Source: JAJYTL01 sp046705265 (GTDB taxonomy: Bacteria > Pseudomonadota > Alphaproteobacteria > Ferrovibrionales > Ferrovibrionaceae). From it: a stretch of 29,914 bases of DNA. Below the pieces are notes generated by a model. It worked only from the letters and a program-made list of their open reading frames with translations. It did not search any database and was not told the origin of the DNA. This document shows, one piece after another, positions 8,508 to 16,514 of the stretch; positions within the stretch are counted from its first letter, which is position 1, and every line of letters begins with the position of its first letter. The position numbers and the translations under genes are program-made. Location of the stretch: the NCBI GenBank assembly GCA_046705265.1, contig JBJKQL010000051.1, forward strand, positions 1-29,914. The letters are read 5' to 3'.

Positions 8508-9668
8508 ATGAACGATCGGCCGGAGATCGCAGCGGTGCGCGATGCGGTCATGCGCGTTTGCAGCGGCTTTGATCTTTCCTACTGGCGAGAATGCGATCGC
8601 ACAGCGGCCTTTCCCCATGACTTCGTTAAGACGATCGCCGATGGTGGGTGGCTTGGTATCGCCATGCCCGAGGATTACGGTGGCGCCGGGCTCGGCATCG
8701 CAGCCGCGGCGGCGATGATGCAGACGATTGCCGAATCAGGTGCCGGCTTTACCGGGGCCTCGGCCGTGCACATGAACATTTTCGGTCTCAATCCAGTGGT
8801 CGTCTTCGGCACCGCCGAACAGCGGCAACGCATGCTGCCGCCCTTGATCCAGGGCCGTGAGCGTGCCTGCTTCGGGGTTACCGAAGCTGATACCGGCCTC
8901 GACACCCTCCACCTTAAAACCTGGGCTGAACGAAAAGGGGACCATTACGTCGTGCGTGGGCAGAAGGTTTGGACCTCGACGGCGCAAGTCGCGGACAAGA
9001 TCCTCTTGATCGCGCGCACAACGCCGATCGAGGCGTGCAAGACGCCGAGCGAAGGCTTGAGCCTCTTTTACTGCGATCTCGATCGGCGTCATGTTCGAAT
9101 CCACGAGATCGAAAAAATGGGCCGCGCCGCGATCGATTCGAACATCCTTTTCATCGACGATCTGCCGGTGCCTGTGGCGGACCGCATCGGCGAAGAGGGC
9201 CAAGGCTTCCGCTATCTCCTGCACGGCCTCAATCCCGAGCGCATATTGATTGGGGCTGAAGCGGTGGGGCTCGGCCGAGCGGCGCTTGCGCGCGCCGTCG
9301 ATTATGCCAATGCCCGTGTCGTGTTCGGGCGCAAGATCGGCCAGAATCAAGCCATCCAGCATCCGCTCGCGAGCGCCTGGATGGCGCTCGAAGCGGCCAA
9401 TCTGATGGTCTTCCGCGCGGCCGACCTCTACGACCACGGAGAACCTTGCGGCGCCGAGGCTAATGCCGCGAAATTTCTCGCTGCCGAGGCCGCCCATGAC
9501 GCCTGCGAGCGGGCCGTTCTGACCCACGGCGGTTATGGCTATGCCAAAGAGTATCACGTCGAGCGCTTCTTGCGCGAAATCATGATCGCCCGTCTTGCCC
9601 CGGTCTCGGCCGAACTCGTTCTCTGCTACATCGCCGAGCGCGTGCTCGGCCTGCCGAAATCATATTGA
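8508..9668 (+). CDS. Acyl-CoA dehydrogenase family flavoprotein
   Basis: The 386-residue protein shows the full acyl-CoA dehydrogenase layout: N-terminal helical domain, middle beta domain (CFGVTEADTG and GQKVWTSTAQVADKI) and C-terminal helical domain (YANARVVFGRKIGQNQAIQ, HGGYGYAKEYHVERFLRE). It should use FAD to desaturate an acyl-CoA at the alpha-beta bond and pass electrons to ETF. The usual catalytic Glu of the YEGT block is replaced by P365, while E244 (LNPERI) sits where isovaleryl- and long-chain-type enzymes carry theirs. ATG 8508 was chosen because GGGAGA lies 8 bases upstream; the frame is open back to 8457. The acyl substrate is not identifiable from context. Confidence 0.9.
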   Translation: MNDRPEIAAVRDAVMRVCSGFDLSYWRECDRTAAFPHDFVKTIADGGWLGIAMPEDYGGAGLGIAAAAAMMQTIAESGAGFTGASAVHMNIFGLNPVVVFGTAEQRQRMLPPLIQGRERACFGVTEADTGLDTLHLKTWAERKGDHYVVRGQKVWTSTAQVADKILLIARTTPIEACKTPSEGLSLFYCDLDRRHVRIHEIEKMGRAAIDSNILFIDDLPVPVADRIGEEGQGFRYLLHGLNPERILIGAEAVGLGRAALARAVDYANARVVFGRKIGQNQAIQHPLASAWMALEAANLMVFRAADLYDHGEPCGAEANAAKFLAAEAAHDACERAVLTHGGYGYAKEYHVERFLREIMIARLAPVSAELVLCYIAERVLGLPKSY

Positions 9669-9778
9669 TCCTTTAATACCTTGCCATTTGTGTGCGTGGG
9701 AGCGTTGCCGAAGCTGATTCCGCGCCGTGGCGGCTATCGAGAAGGTGGTCTTCCCCGAAGGGCCTGTTATGATACGCC

Positions 9779-10780
9779 ATGCCCAGCGGACCCGATTATC
9801 GCCTACCCGCTGCTCGGCCGATGCGTTCGCGTACGGCCTTTCGCGATCTTGCGCCCTCGACGCAAAGCTTCCGAGACGCGGCGTTGGCGGGGCTCAGGCG
9901 AACGCCGAAACAGCTTTCGTGCAAATTCCTTTACGATGAACGTGGCTCACGGCTATTCGAAGTGATCTGCGAGCTTGACGAGTATTATCCGTTCCGAGCC
10001 GAAATGGACCTTCTTAGTCGACACGCCCGCAGCATCGCCGCGACGCTCGGGCCGGGCTGTCAGTTAATCGAGTTCGGCGCCGGGGCGACGCATAAGATCC
10101 GGCTGCTTTTGGACGCGCTGGAGCGACCGGCTGCCTATGTTCCGGTGGACATTTCGGGCGACCACTTGCGCCAGACAGCGGCGGCGCTTGCCGCCGATTA
10201 TCCGCGGCTTCCGGTGACCGCGGTCTGTGCCGACTACACGCGGCGTTTTCCCTTGCCCGACCTCGCGTCTGACGTGGAACGGCGAATCGGCATGTTTTTC
10301 GGCTCGACAATCGGGAATTTCTCCGGGCCTGAGGCTGTCGCATTTCTCGCCACCGCGGCCGAACAACTCCAAGGTGGCGGCATGCTGGTTGGAGTCGATC
10401 TGAAAAAGGATCCGGCTATTCTTAATACTGCCTACAACGACGCCAAGGGCGTGACCGCGGCTTTCATTCTCAACCTTCTCGTTCGGATCAATCGGGAGCT
10501 CGACGGCAGCTTTGATTTTGCGAAATTCGGTTATGTCGGCGCCTATAACGCTGATGCCGGGAGGGTCGAGATGTTCATTGAAAGCCGCTGCGACCAAGTG
10601 GTGCGGGTGGCGGGCCAGCCGATTCGGTTCCGGAACGGCGAGCGCCTGCATGTTGAGAATTCGCACAAATATTCGGTAGCCGAATTCCGGGCGCTCGCAA
10701 CGCATGCCGGCTTCCGGCCTGAGAACGTGTGGACCGATGCGATGAATTTCTTCAGCCTTCATTATCTGGCCGCACCATGA
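9779..10780 (+). CDS. egtD: EgtD-type L-histidine N(alpha)-methyltransferase
   Basis: The 333 residues match the EgtD/Methyltransf_33 family. There is an N-terminal segment CKFLYDERGSRLFEVICEL-DEYYPFRAE, a SAM-binding stretch LIEFGAGATHKIRLLL, VPVDISGDHL, then FFGSTIGNFSG, and a C-terminal half with RVEMFIESR and LHVENSHKYS. The Met and Glu in those last two motifs appear to match the residues that bind the histidine substrate in mycobacterial EgtD. EgtD makes hercynine, the precursor of ergothioneine. The sulfur-inserting partner EgtB is not in the window. The first ATG (9779) lies only five bases after TATGAT, so translation may be leaderless or begin at ATG 9821. Confidence 0.85.
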   Translation: MPSGPDYRLPAARPMRSRTAFRDLAPSTQSFRDAALAGLRRTPKQLSCKFLYDERGSRLFEVICELDEYYPFRAEMDLLSRHARSIAATLGPGCQLIEFGAGATHKIRLLLDALERPAAYVPVDISGDHLRQTAAALAADYPRLPVTAVCADYTRRFPLPDLASDVERRIGMFFGSTIGNFSGPEAVAFLATAAEQLQGGGMLVGVDLKKDPAILNTAYNDAKGVTAAFILNLLVRINRELDGSFDFAKFGYVGAYNADAGRVEMFIESRCDQVVRVAGQPIRFRNGERLHVENSHKYSVAEFRALATHAGFRPENVWTDAMNFFSLHYLAAP

Positions 10781-10827
10781 TCGAGCTACGTTCCCACCGG
10801 ACCGGATAGCCGAGCGGAGCCCCGGCC

Positions 10828-12213
10828 GTGGTCCCGTCGCCCCGTCATTTTCCCAGCCGTTCCTTCTGGCTCTCGCTTGCGATCCTGCTTTTGCCAGTGG
10901 TCTCGGTGCTATGGCTCGCAGAAGACGCTGGCCATCTTTCGCCGGCGGCGACTGCGATTATTATCGTCATCATCGCGTTCGTCCAGGCGGGACTGCTCGC
11001 GCTCCACCTCGAGGCCTTAGGCAAGGTGACGGCCTACATAGAACGGCTTGCGGAAAAGACACCGCCGCCGGCGCCTCACGCTCCCTTGCTCGGGGATGTC
11101 GCGGCGGCAGCGGCACGGCTCCGCCGTGCTCTACAGGCAGAGCAAACCCGTCTGGTCGAAGCTCTCGCGGTCGAGGATGAAGGATTCGCGGCATTACCTG
11201 ATCCGGTTCTCATGATCAACCGCGAAGGGCGGGTACGACGCGCCAACCGCGCCGCGGCGCGGTTGTTTGGCGAGCAGCTGATCGACCGCGACTTGGCCCT
11301 TGTTCTGCGGCATCCCGCGGTGCTCGAGGCGGTGCAGGCGGTGATCGACGGTGGATCCAGCCGGACCGTGGAATACGAATCACCTGGGCCGACGCCGCGT
11401 TTCTTCCGCCTTCAGGTGGTGGCGCTCTCGCCCGAGCGCTCGAAGGATGCCGCCGTGCTCCTGAGTCTGCAAGATTTCACCGCCATGAAGCGGGCAGAGG
11501 AGATGCGCGTTGACTTCGTAGCGAATGCAAGCCACGAGCTGCGCACGCCCTTGGCGACTCTGCTCGGCTTTATCCAGACCTTGCAAGGCCCGGCGAAGGA
11601 TGATGCGGAGGCGCGTGCCCGCTTCCTGGTCATCATGCGCGAGCAAGCCGAGCGCATGTCTCGTCTCGTGCATGATCTGATGTCGCTCTCCGAAATCGAA
11701 CTTCGCGAACACACGCCGCCCGAGACGGCGGTCGATCTGCGTCAGCTTCTGGTCTCCGTGGCCGAAACCTTGAGACTAACGGCGGCTGCCAAGAAAATGA
11801 CCATTGAGGTCAAGGCCGAGCCAGATCTGCCACCGGTGGTGGGCGATCGGGATGAACTCGTCCAAGTGTTTCAAAATCTGATCGACAACGCGATCAAGTA
11901 TGGCCGTCCCGACACGCCGATAGAGGTTTTGGTTAAGCGCGATAGCGGCCGCCGCGGGCCGGCGCTGGCGATATCCGTTCGCGATCACGGAGCCGGCATT
12001 CCGCGCGAACACCTGCCGCGCCTGACTGAGCGCTTTTACAGGGTCGACAGCGCCCGGAGTCGTGCGTTGGGGGGGACCGGCCTTGGCCTCGCTATCGTCA
12101 AGCACATCGTCAATCGTCACCGTGGCAGCCTGCAGATCGAGAGCACGGTCGATGAGGGTTCGTGCTTCACTGTTTTGCTCCCGGCTACGGGCGCACAAGC
12201 GGCGGCGGACTGA
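10828..12213 (+). CDS. phoR: PhoR-type phosphate-regulon sensor histidine kinase
   Basis: The 461-residue protein has two N-terminal membrane helices (about 11-31 and 41-60) with almost no periplasmic loop, then a PAS-like segment (about 115-215). Next is the dimerisation/phosphoacceptor helix with H236 in ANASHELRTPLATLLGF, and an ATPase domain with QVFQNLIDNAIKYG (N box), DHGAGIPREHLPRLTERFYR and GGTGLGLAIVKHI. The minimal sensor region is typical of PhoR, which reads phosphate status through the Pst transporter and PhoU. The start is GTG 10828. phoU and phoB follow, with a Pho box in the 192-bp gap. The pst genes often found between phoR and phoU are absent here. Confidence 0.93.
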   Translation: MVPSPRHFPSRSFWLSLAILLLPVVSVLWLAEDAGHLSPAATAIIIVIIAFVQAGLLALHLEALGKVTAYIERLAEKTPPPAPHAPLLGDVAAAAARLRRALQAEQTRLVEALAVEDEGFAALPDPVLMINREGRVRRANRAAARLFGEQLIDRDLALVLRHPAVLEAVQAVIDGGSSRTVEYESPGPTPRFFRLQVVALSPERSKDAAVLLSLQDFTAMKRAEEMRVDFVANASHELRTPLATLLGFIQTLQGPAKDDAEARARFLVIMREQAERMSRLVHDLMSLSEIELREHTPPETAVDLRQLLVSVAETLRLTAAAKKMTIEVKAEPDLPPVVGDRDELVQVFQNLIDNAIKYGRPDTPIEVLVKRDSGRRGPALAISVRDHGAGIPREHLPRLTERFYRVDSARSRALGGTGLGLAIVKHIVNRHRGSLQIESTVDEGSCFTVLLPATGAQAAAD

Positions 12214-12275
12214 TGATTCGGCCGGTTTGACGTAACTCACGGTCACAGCTTGTTTGTTGCCCGGGTTCGCACCAT

Positions 12276-12313
12276 GTCATCTCCGTGACATCTCTTTGTC
12301 ATATAGGCGTCAT
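12276..12313 (+). promoter_or_regulatory. Pho box: four GTCAT-type repeats at 11-bp steps
   Basis: GTCAT at 12276-12280, GACAT at 12287-12291, GTCAT at 12298-12302 and GTCAT at 12309-12313 recur at exactly 11-bp intervals. PhoB is known to bind as tandem dimers to 7-bp CTGTCAT-like direct repeats separated by 4 bp, the same period. Four repeats make room for two adjacent PhoB dimers. The array lies upstream of phoU-phoB and so predicts autoregulation by phosphate starvation. No strong -10 box was found just downstream; TAGAGT at 12353-12358 and the CATTTT stretch near 12325 are weak options. Confidence 0.8.
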
Positions 12314-12405
12314 CGCGTTGGCGCATTTTAGGGCCGGCACCTCAAGGTAGGGTAGAGTCTTGATTCGGCATAGAGTTGCCGGCCCTTGCGGCCAAGGAGC
12401 AAGCC

Positions 12406-13134
12406 ATGGTGATGGAGCATACGCTTAAGACTTACGACGACGAACTGGCGCGGCTGAAGAACATGCTGACTCGCATGGGGGGCTTAGCCGAAAGCCAGCT
12501 GACATCGGCGATCCAGGCGATCGTGAAGCGCGATTCGGAACTTGCTGTCACGACCATGACGGCGGACGCCAAGATAGACGAGCTCGAACGCGAGGTGGAC
12601 AATCTCGTGGTGCGCTTGATCGCCTTACGTCAACCGGTGGCAAGTGATCTGCGCACTATCGTCGCGGCACTTCGCATCTCGGGTGATCTCGAGCGCATCG
12701 GAGATTACGCCGCCAACGTAGCAAAACGGGCCATCAGCCTGAACCAGGTGCCGGCAGTGCCGCCCGTGCATGGGATCCCGCACATGGGCGCGCTGGTGCA
12801 AGGGATGATCAAGGACGTGCTCGATGCCTTTGTCGCCGGCGACGTGGCGGAGGCGCTCGCGGTCTGGAAGCTCGATGAAGAGGTGGACGCACTCTATACC
12901 AGCCTGTTCCGCGAGCTCCTGACCTATATGATGGAGGACCCACGTTCGATCACCTCTTGTACGCACCTCCTCTTTATCGCCAAGAACATCGAACGTGTCG
13001 GCGATCATGCGACCAACATTGCAGAGCTTATCCATTATCTCGTTCTCGGCACGCCGATCGCCGAGGCGCGGCCGAAGGGCGATACCACGAGCTTTGCCGT
13101 GGCGCCGAAGCCGGAAAACAGGACCAAAAGATGA
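12406..13134 (+). CDS. phoU: Phosphate-signalling regulator PhoU
   Basis: The 242-residue, all-helical protein consists of two PhoU repeats. Each carries the metal-binding ExxxD-type motif: DLERIGDYAANVAKRA in the first and NIERVGDHATNIAELI in the second. PhoU links the Pst transporter to PhoR and keeps the regulon off when phosphate is plentiful. ATG 12406 is preceded by a perfect AAGGAG at 12394-12399 with a 6-base gap, so it is preferred over the TTG at 12376. The stop overlaps the phoB start as ATGA. The Pho box lies about 90 bp upstream. Confidence 0.96.
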   Translation: MVMEHTLKTYDDELARLKNMLTRMGGLAESQLTSAIQAIVKRDSELAVTTMTADAKIDELEREVDNLVVRLIALRQPVASDLRTIVAALRISGDLERIGDYAANVAKRAISLNQVPAVPPVHGIPHMGALVQGMIKDVLDAFVAGDVAEALAVWKLDEEVDALYTSLFRELLTYMMEDPRSITSCTHLLFIAKNIERVGDHATNIAELIHYLVLGTPIAEARPKGDTTSFAVAPKPENRTKR

Positions 13135-13844
13135 AACCACGCATACTCATTACCGAAGACGAAGCGCCACTCGTCCAAATGCTGCGCTATAACCTCGAAA
13201 GGCAGGGTTACGAAGTAGACGAAGCCGGCGATGGGGAGGAGGCCTTGCTCAAGGTCAGCGAGAACCCGCCGGATCTCATCGTGCTCGATTGGATGTTGCC
13301 GCGACTCTCCGGCATCGAAGTTTGTCGCCAGTTGCGGCGGCGCATGGAGACGCGGAATACGCCGATCCTCATGCTCACGGCGCGGACCGAACCCAGCGAT
13401 CGCGTGCGCGGCCTTGATGCGGGAGCCGACGACTATCTGCCGAAGCCCTTTACGCTTGAGGAACTTTCAGCACGGGTCCGCGCGCTGTTCCGTCGCGCCA
13501 ATCCCGCCGTTGCCGACGAACGTCTGATTTACGGCGATCTGATCATGGATCTGGCGGCCCACCGGGTCTACCGGGGCAACCGCGACGTGGCGCTCGGCCC
13601 GACGGAGTTTCGCCTCTTGCGTTGCTTCATGGAGCGGCGCGGCCGGGTTCTCTCCCGCGAGCAGTTGCTCGATGCGGTCTGGGGTCCCGACCTCTTTATC
13701 GAACCTCGCACCGTCGACGTTCATATCCGGCGGCTGCGCAAGGCCCTGAACGCGCCGGGAGAGAGTGATCTGATCCGCACCGTGCGCTCGGCGGGTTACG
13801 CCCTGGAGGCCGAAAAGACGGCGGCCGAGGCGCCGGTCAACTAG
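13131..13844 (+). CDS. phoB: Phosphate-regulon response regulator PhoB
   Basis: The 237-residue OmpR/PhoB-type regulator has a receiver domain with acidic pocket residues D10 and E11, phosphoacceptor D53 (IVLDWMLPRLSG) and the conserved Lys in DDYLPKPFT. The C-terminal winged-helix domain includes LGPTEFRLLRCFMERRGRV and DVHIRRLRKALN. It should bind the repeats at 12276-12313 when phosphorylated by PhoR. The ATG overlaps the phoU stop by 4 bp. The open frame extends back to 12957 inside phoU, but residues before this Met have no receiver homology. A phosphodiesterase gene follows 97 bp later. Confidence 0.96.
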   Translation: MKPRILITEDEAPLVQMLRYNLERQGYEVDEAGDGEEALLKVSENPPDLIVLDWMLPRLSGIEVCRQLRRRMETRNTPILMLTARTEPSDRVRGLDAGADDYLPKPFTLEELSARVRALFRRANPAVADERLIYGDLIMDLAAHRVYRGNRDVALGPTEFRLLRCFMERRGRVLSREQLLDAVWGPDLFIEPRTVDVHIRRLRKALNAPGESDLIRTVRSAGYALEAEKTAAEAPVN

Positions 13845-13941
13845 AGACAGCCTCATTGGAAAGCGGAACGGGCCTATGGGCGCGGTCCAAGGCTATCGCT
13901 TTGTTCTCGTAAGGCGGTGCAGTTTCGGGGACAATCGCGTC

Positions 13942-14694
13942 ATGACGCCCGCTTGGCTGTGGGAGACTCCTTTCGCTCATCGCGGACTGCACGGACCCGA
14001 AGACCGGGTGCCGGAAAATTCCCGCGCCGCCTTTCAGGCTGCGCGGGTCAAGGAATTCGGGAGCGAACTCGACGTACTCGCGGCGCGGGACGGCGTTCCG
14101 ATAGTGTTTCATGACCTGCGCCTCGATCGGCTCTGTGGTATCGCCGGCGAAACCAGCGAGCGCACGGCGGCGGAGCTTGCCGCACTCGCCATCAACAACA
14201 CGCTGGAAACGATTCCAAGCTTGGCGGACATCTTGAATGTGGTGCGTGGGGGGATGCCTCTTCTGATCGAGATCAAGTCGCAGCCGGGGCGCCCTGCCGG
14301 CGCGCTTGAGGCCGAGATTGCTTGTCTTCTTGATACCTATGCCGGGCCGGTTGCCGTGCAGTCCTTTTCGCTTTCCACTATAGACTGGTTCCGCCAGCAT
14401 CGACCGGACATGATTTGCGGCCAGATCGTTGATGCGCCGCGGAAATGGGATGCGGTAACCCGGGACGCGATGGCCGCGATCATTGCCGGGGCAAGGCCGG
14501 TGCCGTCATTCATCGCCCATGATGTCCATGCCCTCCCGTCTGATTTCAGTCGTTTCGCGAAGGCCAAGGGGGTTCCGGTTTTGACCTGGACCGTGCAGAA
14601 TGAGACCGACGCCAAGCGGGCCCGGGAATTTGCCGATAATGTCATTTTCGAGCATTGGTGGCCGGAGCGAGCACCCTGCCGAGGGCATGGATGA
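13942..14694 (+). CDS. Glycerophosphodiester phosphodiesterase family protein
   Basis: The 250-residue TIM-barrel protein has the family's catalytic and metal-binding set: H13-R14 (FAHRGLHG), E26-N27 (PENSRAAF), E42 and D44 (SELDVLAARDG), H57-D58 (IVFHDLRLDRL), and later LLIEIKSQ. These enzymes split glycerophosphodiesters such as glycerophosphocholine into glycerol 3-phosphate and an alcohol. No signal peptide is visible, so it is probably cytoplasmic. Its place right after phoB fits a phosphate-scavenging role, although no separate Pho box was found in the 97-bp gap. ATG 13942 is preferred to the earlier in-frame start at 13876. The end overlaps the next gene by 8 bp. Confidence 0.92.
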   Translation: MTPAWLWETPFAHRGLHGPEDRVPENSRAAFQAARVKEFGSELDVLAARDGVPIVFHDLRLDRLCGIAGETSERTAAELAALAINNTLETIPSLADILNVVRGGMPLLIEIKSQPGRPAGALEAEIACLLDTYAGPVAVQSFSLSTIDWFRQHRPDMICGQIVDAPRKWDAVTRDAMAAIIAGARPVPSFIAHDVHALPSDFSRFAKAKGVPVLTWTVQNETDAKRAREFADNVIFEHWWPERAPCRGHG

Positions 14695-15865
14695 AGGCCA
14701 CGGTTATCGGATCAAGGTGCTCTCAGCAATCACCGAGACGCCGGCTGCCGAGTGGGATGCCTGCGCCGGGGACGAAAATCCATTCCTCTCGCATGCCTTC
14801 CTCGCGAGCCTCGAAAAAAGCCGGGCGGCGACGGCCGAGACAGGCTGGGCACCTCAGCATCTCGCGGTGGAGGACGAGGGCGGCCTTCTGCTTGGCTGTG
14901 CACCGGCCTATCTAAAGAGTCATTCCTTCGGCGAATATGTCTTCGACCACGGTTGGGCGGAGGCCTATGAAAGCGCCGGTGGCCGCTATTATCCAAAGCT
15001 GCAGGTTTGCGTTCCTTTCACGCCAGTGCCGGGTCGGCGTTTCCTGATCCGACCGGGCGCACCGCGGGATGAAGTGGCCGAACAGCTTCTCGCCGCCACC
15101 GTCGCCGTTGCCCGCCATTATGAGCTCTCGTCGGCTCATATCACGTTCTGCACCGAGGATGAGGCGCGTTTCTGCCGCGACCACGGATTGTTGCTCCGCA
15201 CGGGGGAACAATTCCACTGGGAGAACCGCGGTTATGGTTCCTTCGATGACTTTCTTGCCGACCTCGCTTCGCGCAAGCGCAAGGCGGTAAAGCGCGAGCG
15301 GCGTGAGGCGCTTGGAGATGACCTGACGATCCGCACCCTTACTGGTGGCGAGATCAAGGAGTCCCACTGGGATGCCATGTACCGCTTTTATCGCGATACC
15401 GGCAATCGGAAATGGGGCCGGCCCTATCTCAACCGAGCCTTCTTTTCCGAACTCGGCCGGAATCTTGCCGACAAGGTGGTGCTGATTTTGGCCATGAAAG
15501 ATGGACGGCCCATCGCGGGGGCTTTGAATGTCAAAGGCACGGATACGCTTTACGGCCGGTATTGGGGCGCGATTGAAGACCGTCCTTTCCTTCATTTCGA
15601 GATTTGCTACTACCGCGCGATCGATTACGCCATCGGCCATGGTCTCGCTCGGGTCGAGGCTGGAGCGCAGGGCCCCCATAAGCTCGCCCGCGGCTACCGG
15701 CCAAAGCCCACTTATTCCGCCCATTGGATCGCCGACGCGGGCTTTGCCGATGCCGTGCGTAGGTTTCTCGATCGCGAATGCCGCGCCGTTGCCGCGGAAA
15801 TCGCCGCGCTCGATGAACATGCGCCGTTTCGCAAGCACGGCGATCAGCCGATCAAGCCCGGCTGA
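14687..15865 (+). CDS. COG3146/DUF482 predicted N-acyltransferase (GNAT/FemAB-like)
   Basis: The 392-residue protein resembles the COG3146 family, a GNAT-fold group related to FemAB peptidyltransferases. Recognisable blocks are NPFLSHAFLASLEKS near the N terminus, YYPKLQVCVPFTPVPGRRFL, RKRKAVKRERREAL, GALNVKGTDTLYGRYWGA, and the end LARVEAGAQGPHKLARGY. The biochemical activity is not established; an acyl or aminoacyl transfer is inferred from fold only. ATG 14687 has GAGGG directly upstream and overlaps the phosphodiesterase stop by 8 bp, so the two genes are likely co-translated. An earlier in-frame start at 14600 would lie well inside the previous gene and adds no family sequence. Confidence 0.85.
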   Translation: MDEGHGYRIKVLSAITETPAAEWDACAGDENPFLSHAFLASLEKSRAATAETGWAPQHLAVEDEGGLLLGCAPAYLKSHSFGEYVFDHGWAEAYESAGGRYYPKLQVCVPFTPVPGRRFLIRPGAPRDEVAEQLLAATVAVARHYELSSAHITFCTEDEARFCRDHGLLLRTGEQFHWENRGYGSFDDFLADLASRKRKAVKRERREALGDDLTIRTLTGGEIKESHWDAMYRFYRDTGNRKWGRPYLNRAFFSELGRNLADKVVLILAMKDGRPIAGALNVKGTDTLYGRYWGAIEDRPFLHFEICYYRAIDYAIGHGLARVEAGAQGPHKLARGYRPKPTYSAHWIADAGFADAVRRFLDRECRAVAAEIAALDEHAPFRKHGDQPIKPG

Positions 15866-15989
15866 CGTGGATCAAGGTCGCAAACGGTGCGAGAGGCGGG
15901 GTTTGGCATTCCGCCCGGCCCGCCGGCGGTGATCCGGCGTCGCTGCCGAGATGTTTGGCGTGTCGAAGCAAAATGGCATGGAGGTGCTC

Positions 15990-16376
15990 ATGACCTATTA
16001 CTTCAGCAAAACCCTCTTGCGGGATTTCGACGACGCGGTTCGGCACACGGTCGAAGCACTGAAAAGAGAAGGTTTCGGCATCATCACCGAAATCGATCTC
16101 AAGGAAACTTTCAAGAAGAAGATCGGTGCCGAGTTCCGCAACTACCGCATCCTTGGTACCTGCAACCCGCAACTCGCATTCGAAGCCCTGAAGCTTGAGG
16201 ATAAGGTCGGTACCATGCTGCCGTGCAACGTCATCGTACAGGAGGTCGAGAAGGGCAAAACCGAGATCGCCGCGATCGATCCGGTAGCCTCGATGCAGGC
16301 GATCCCGAATCCTACGCTGCGAGCGACGGCGGAGACAGTGCGTGCCAAGCTGCAGAAGGTCGTTGCTGAACTCTAG
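15990..16376 (+). CDS. DUF302 domain protein
   Basis: The 128-residue protein is essentially one DUF302 domain: a start of TYYFSKTLLRDFDDAVRHT, the family's FGIITEIDLKETFKKK block, YRILGTCNPQLAFEAL with its single conserved Cys, and DKVGTMLPCNVIVQEV. The function of DUF302 is unknown; small stand-alone members are common in proteobacteria. ATG 15990 follows GGAGG at 15980-15984 by five bases and is preferred to 15951. Upstream there are 124 bp without a clear terminator; GGCGG and CCGCC near 15895-15925 can pair but lack a T-tract. No functional link to its neighbours is apparent. Confidence 0.9.
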   Translation: MTYYFSKTLLRDFDDAVRHTVEALKREGFGIITEIDLKETFKKKIGAEFRNYRILGTCNPQLAFEALKLEDKVGTMLPCNVIVQEVEKGKTEIAAIDPVASMQAIPNPTLRATAETVRAKLQKVVAEL

Positions 16377-16514
16377 CCAAGCCCTGTCTCGCCTTCCACG
16401 AACCTCGCTTCTCTCTTAATCCATCGCGCGCTAAAGTGGTTGCGCGAGAAAAAAGATCGTATTGGATAAATTCGATCCGGAACGTCAATCGCGCTCTCGG
16501 GCGGGAGGGGAGTC

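Noticed and set aside
16424..16448. TCGCGC/GCGCGA inverted repeat between the DUF302 and HIT genes
   Set aside because: The stem is only 6 bp with a 12-base loop and is not followed by a T-tract, so it is not supported as a terminator.
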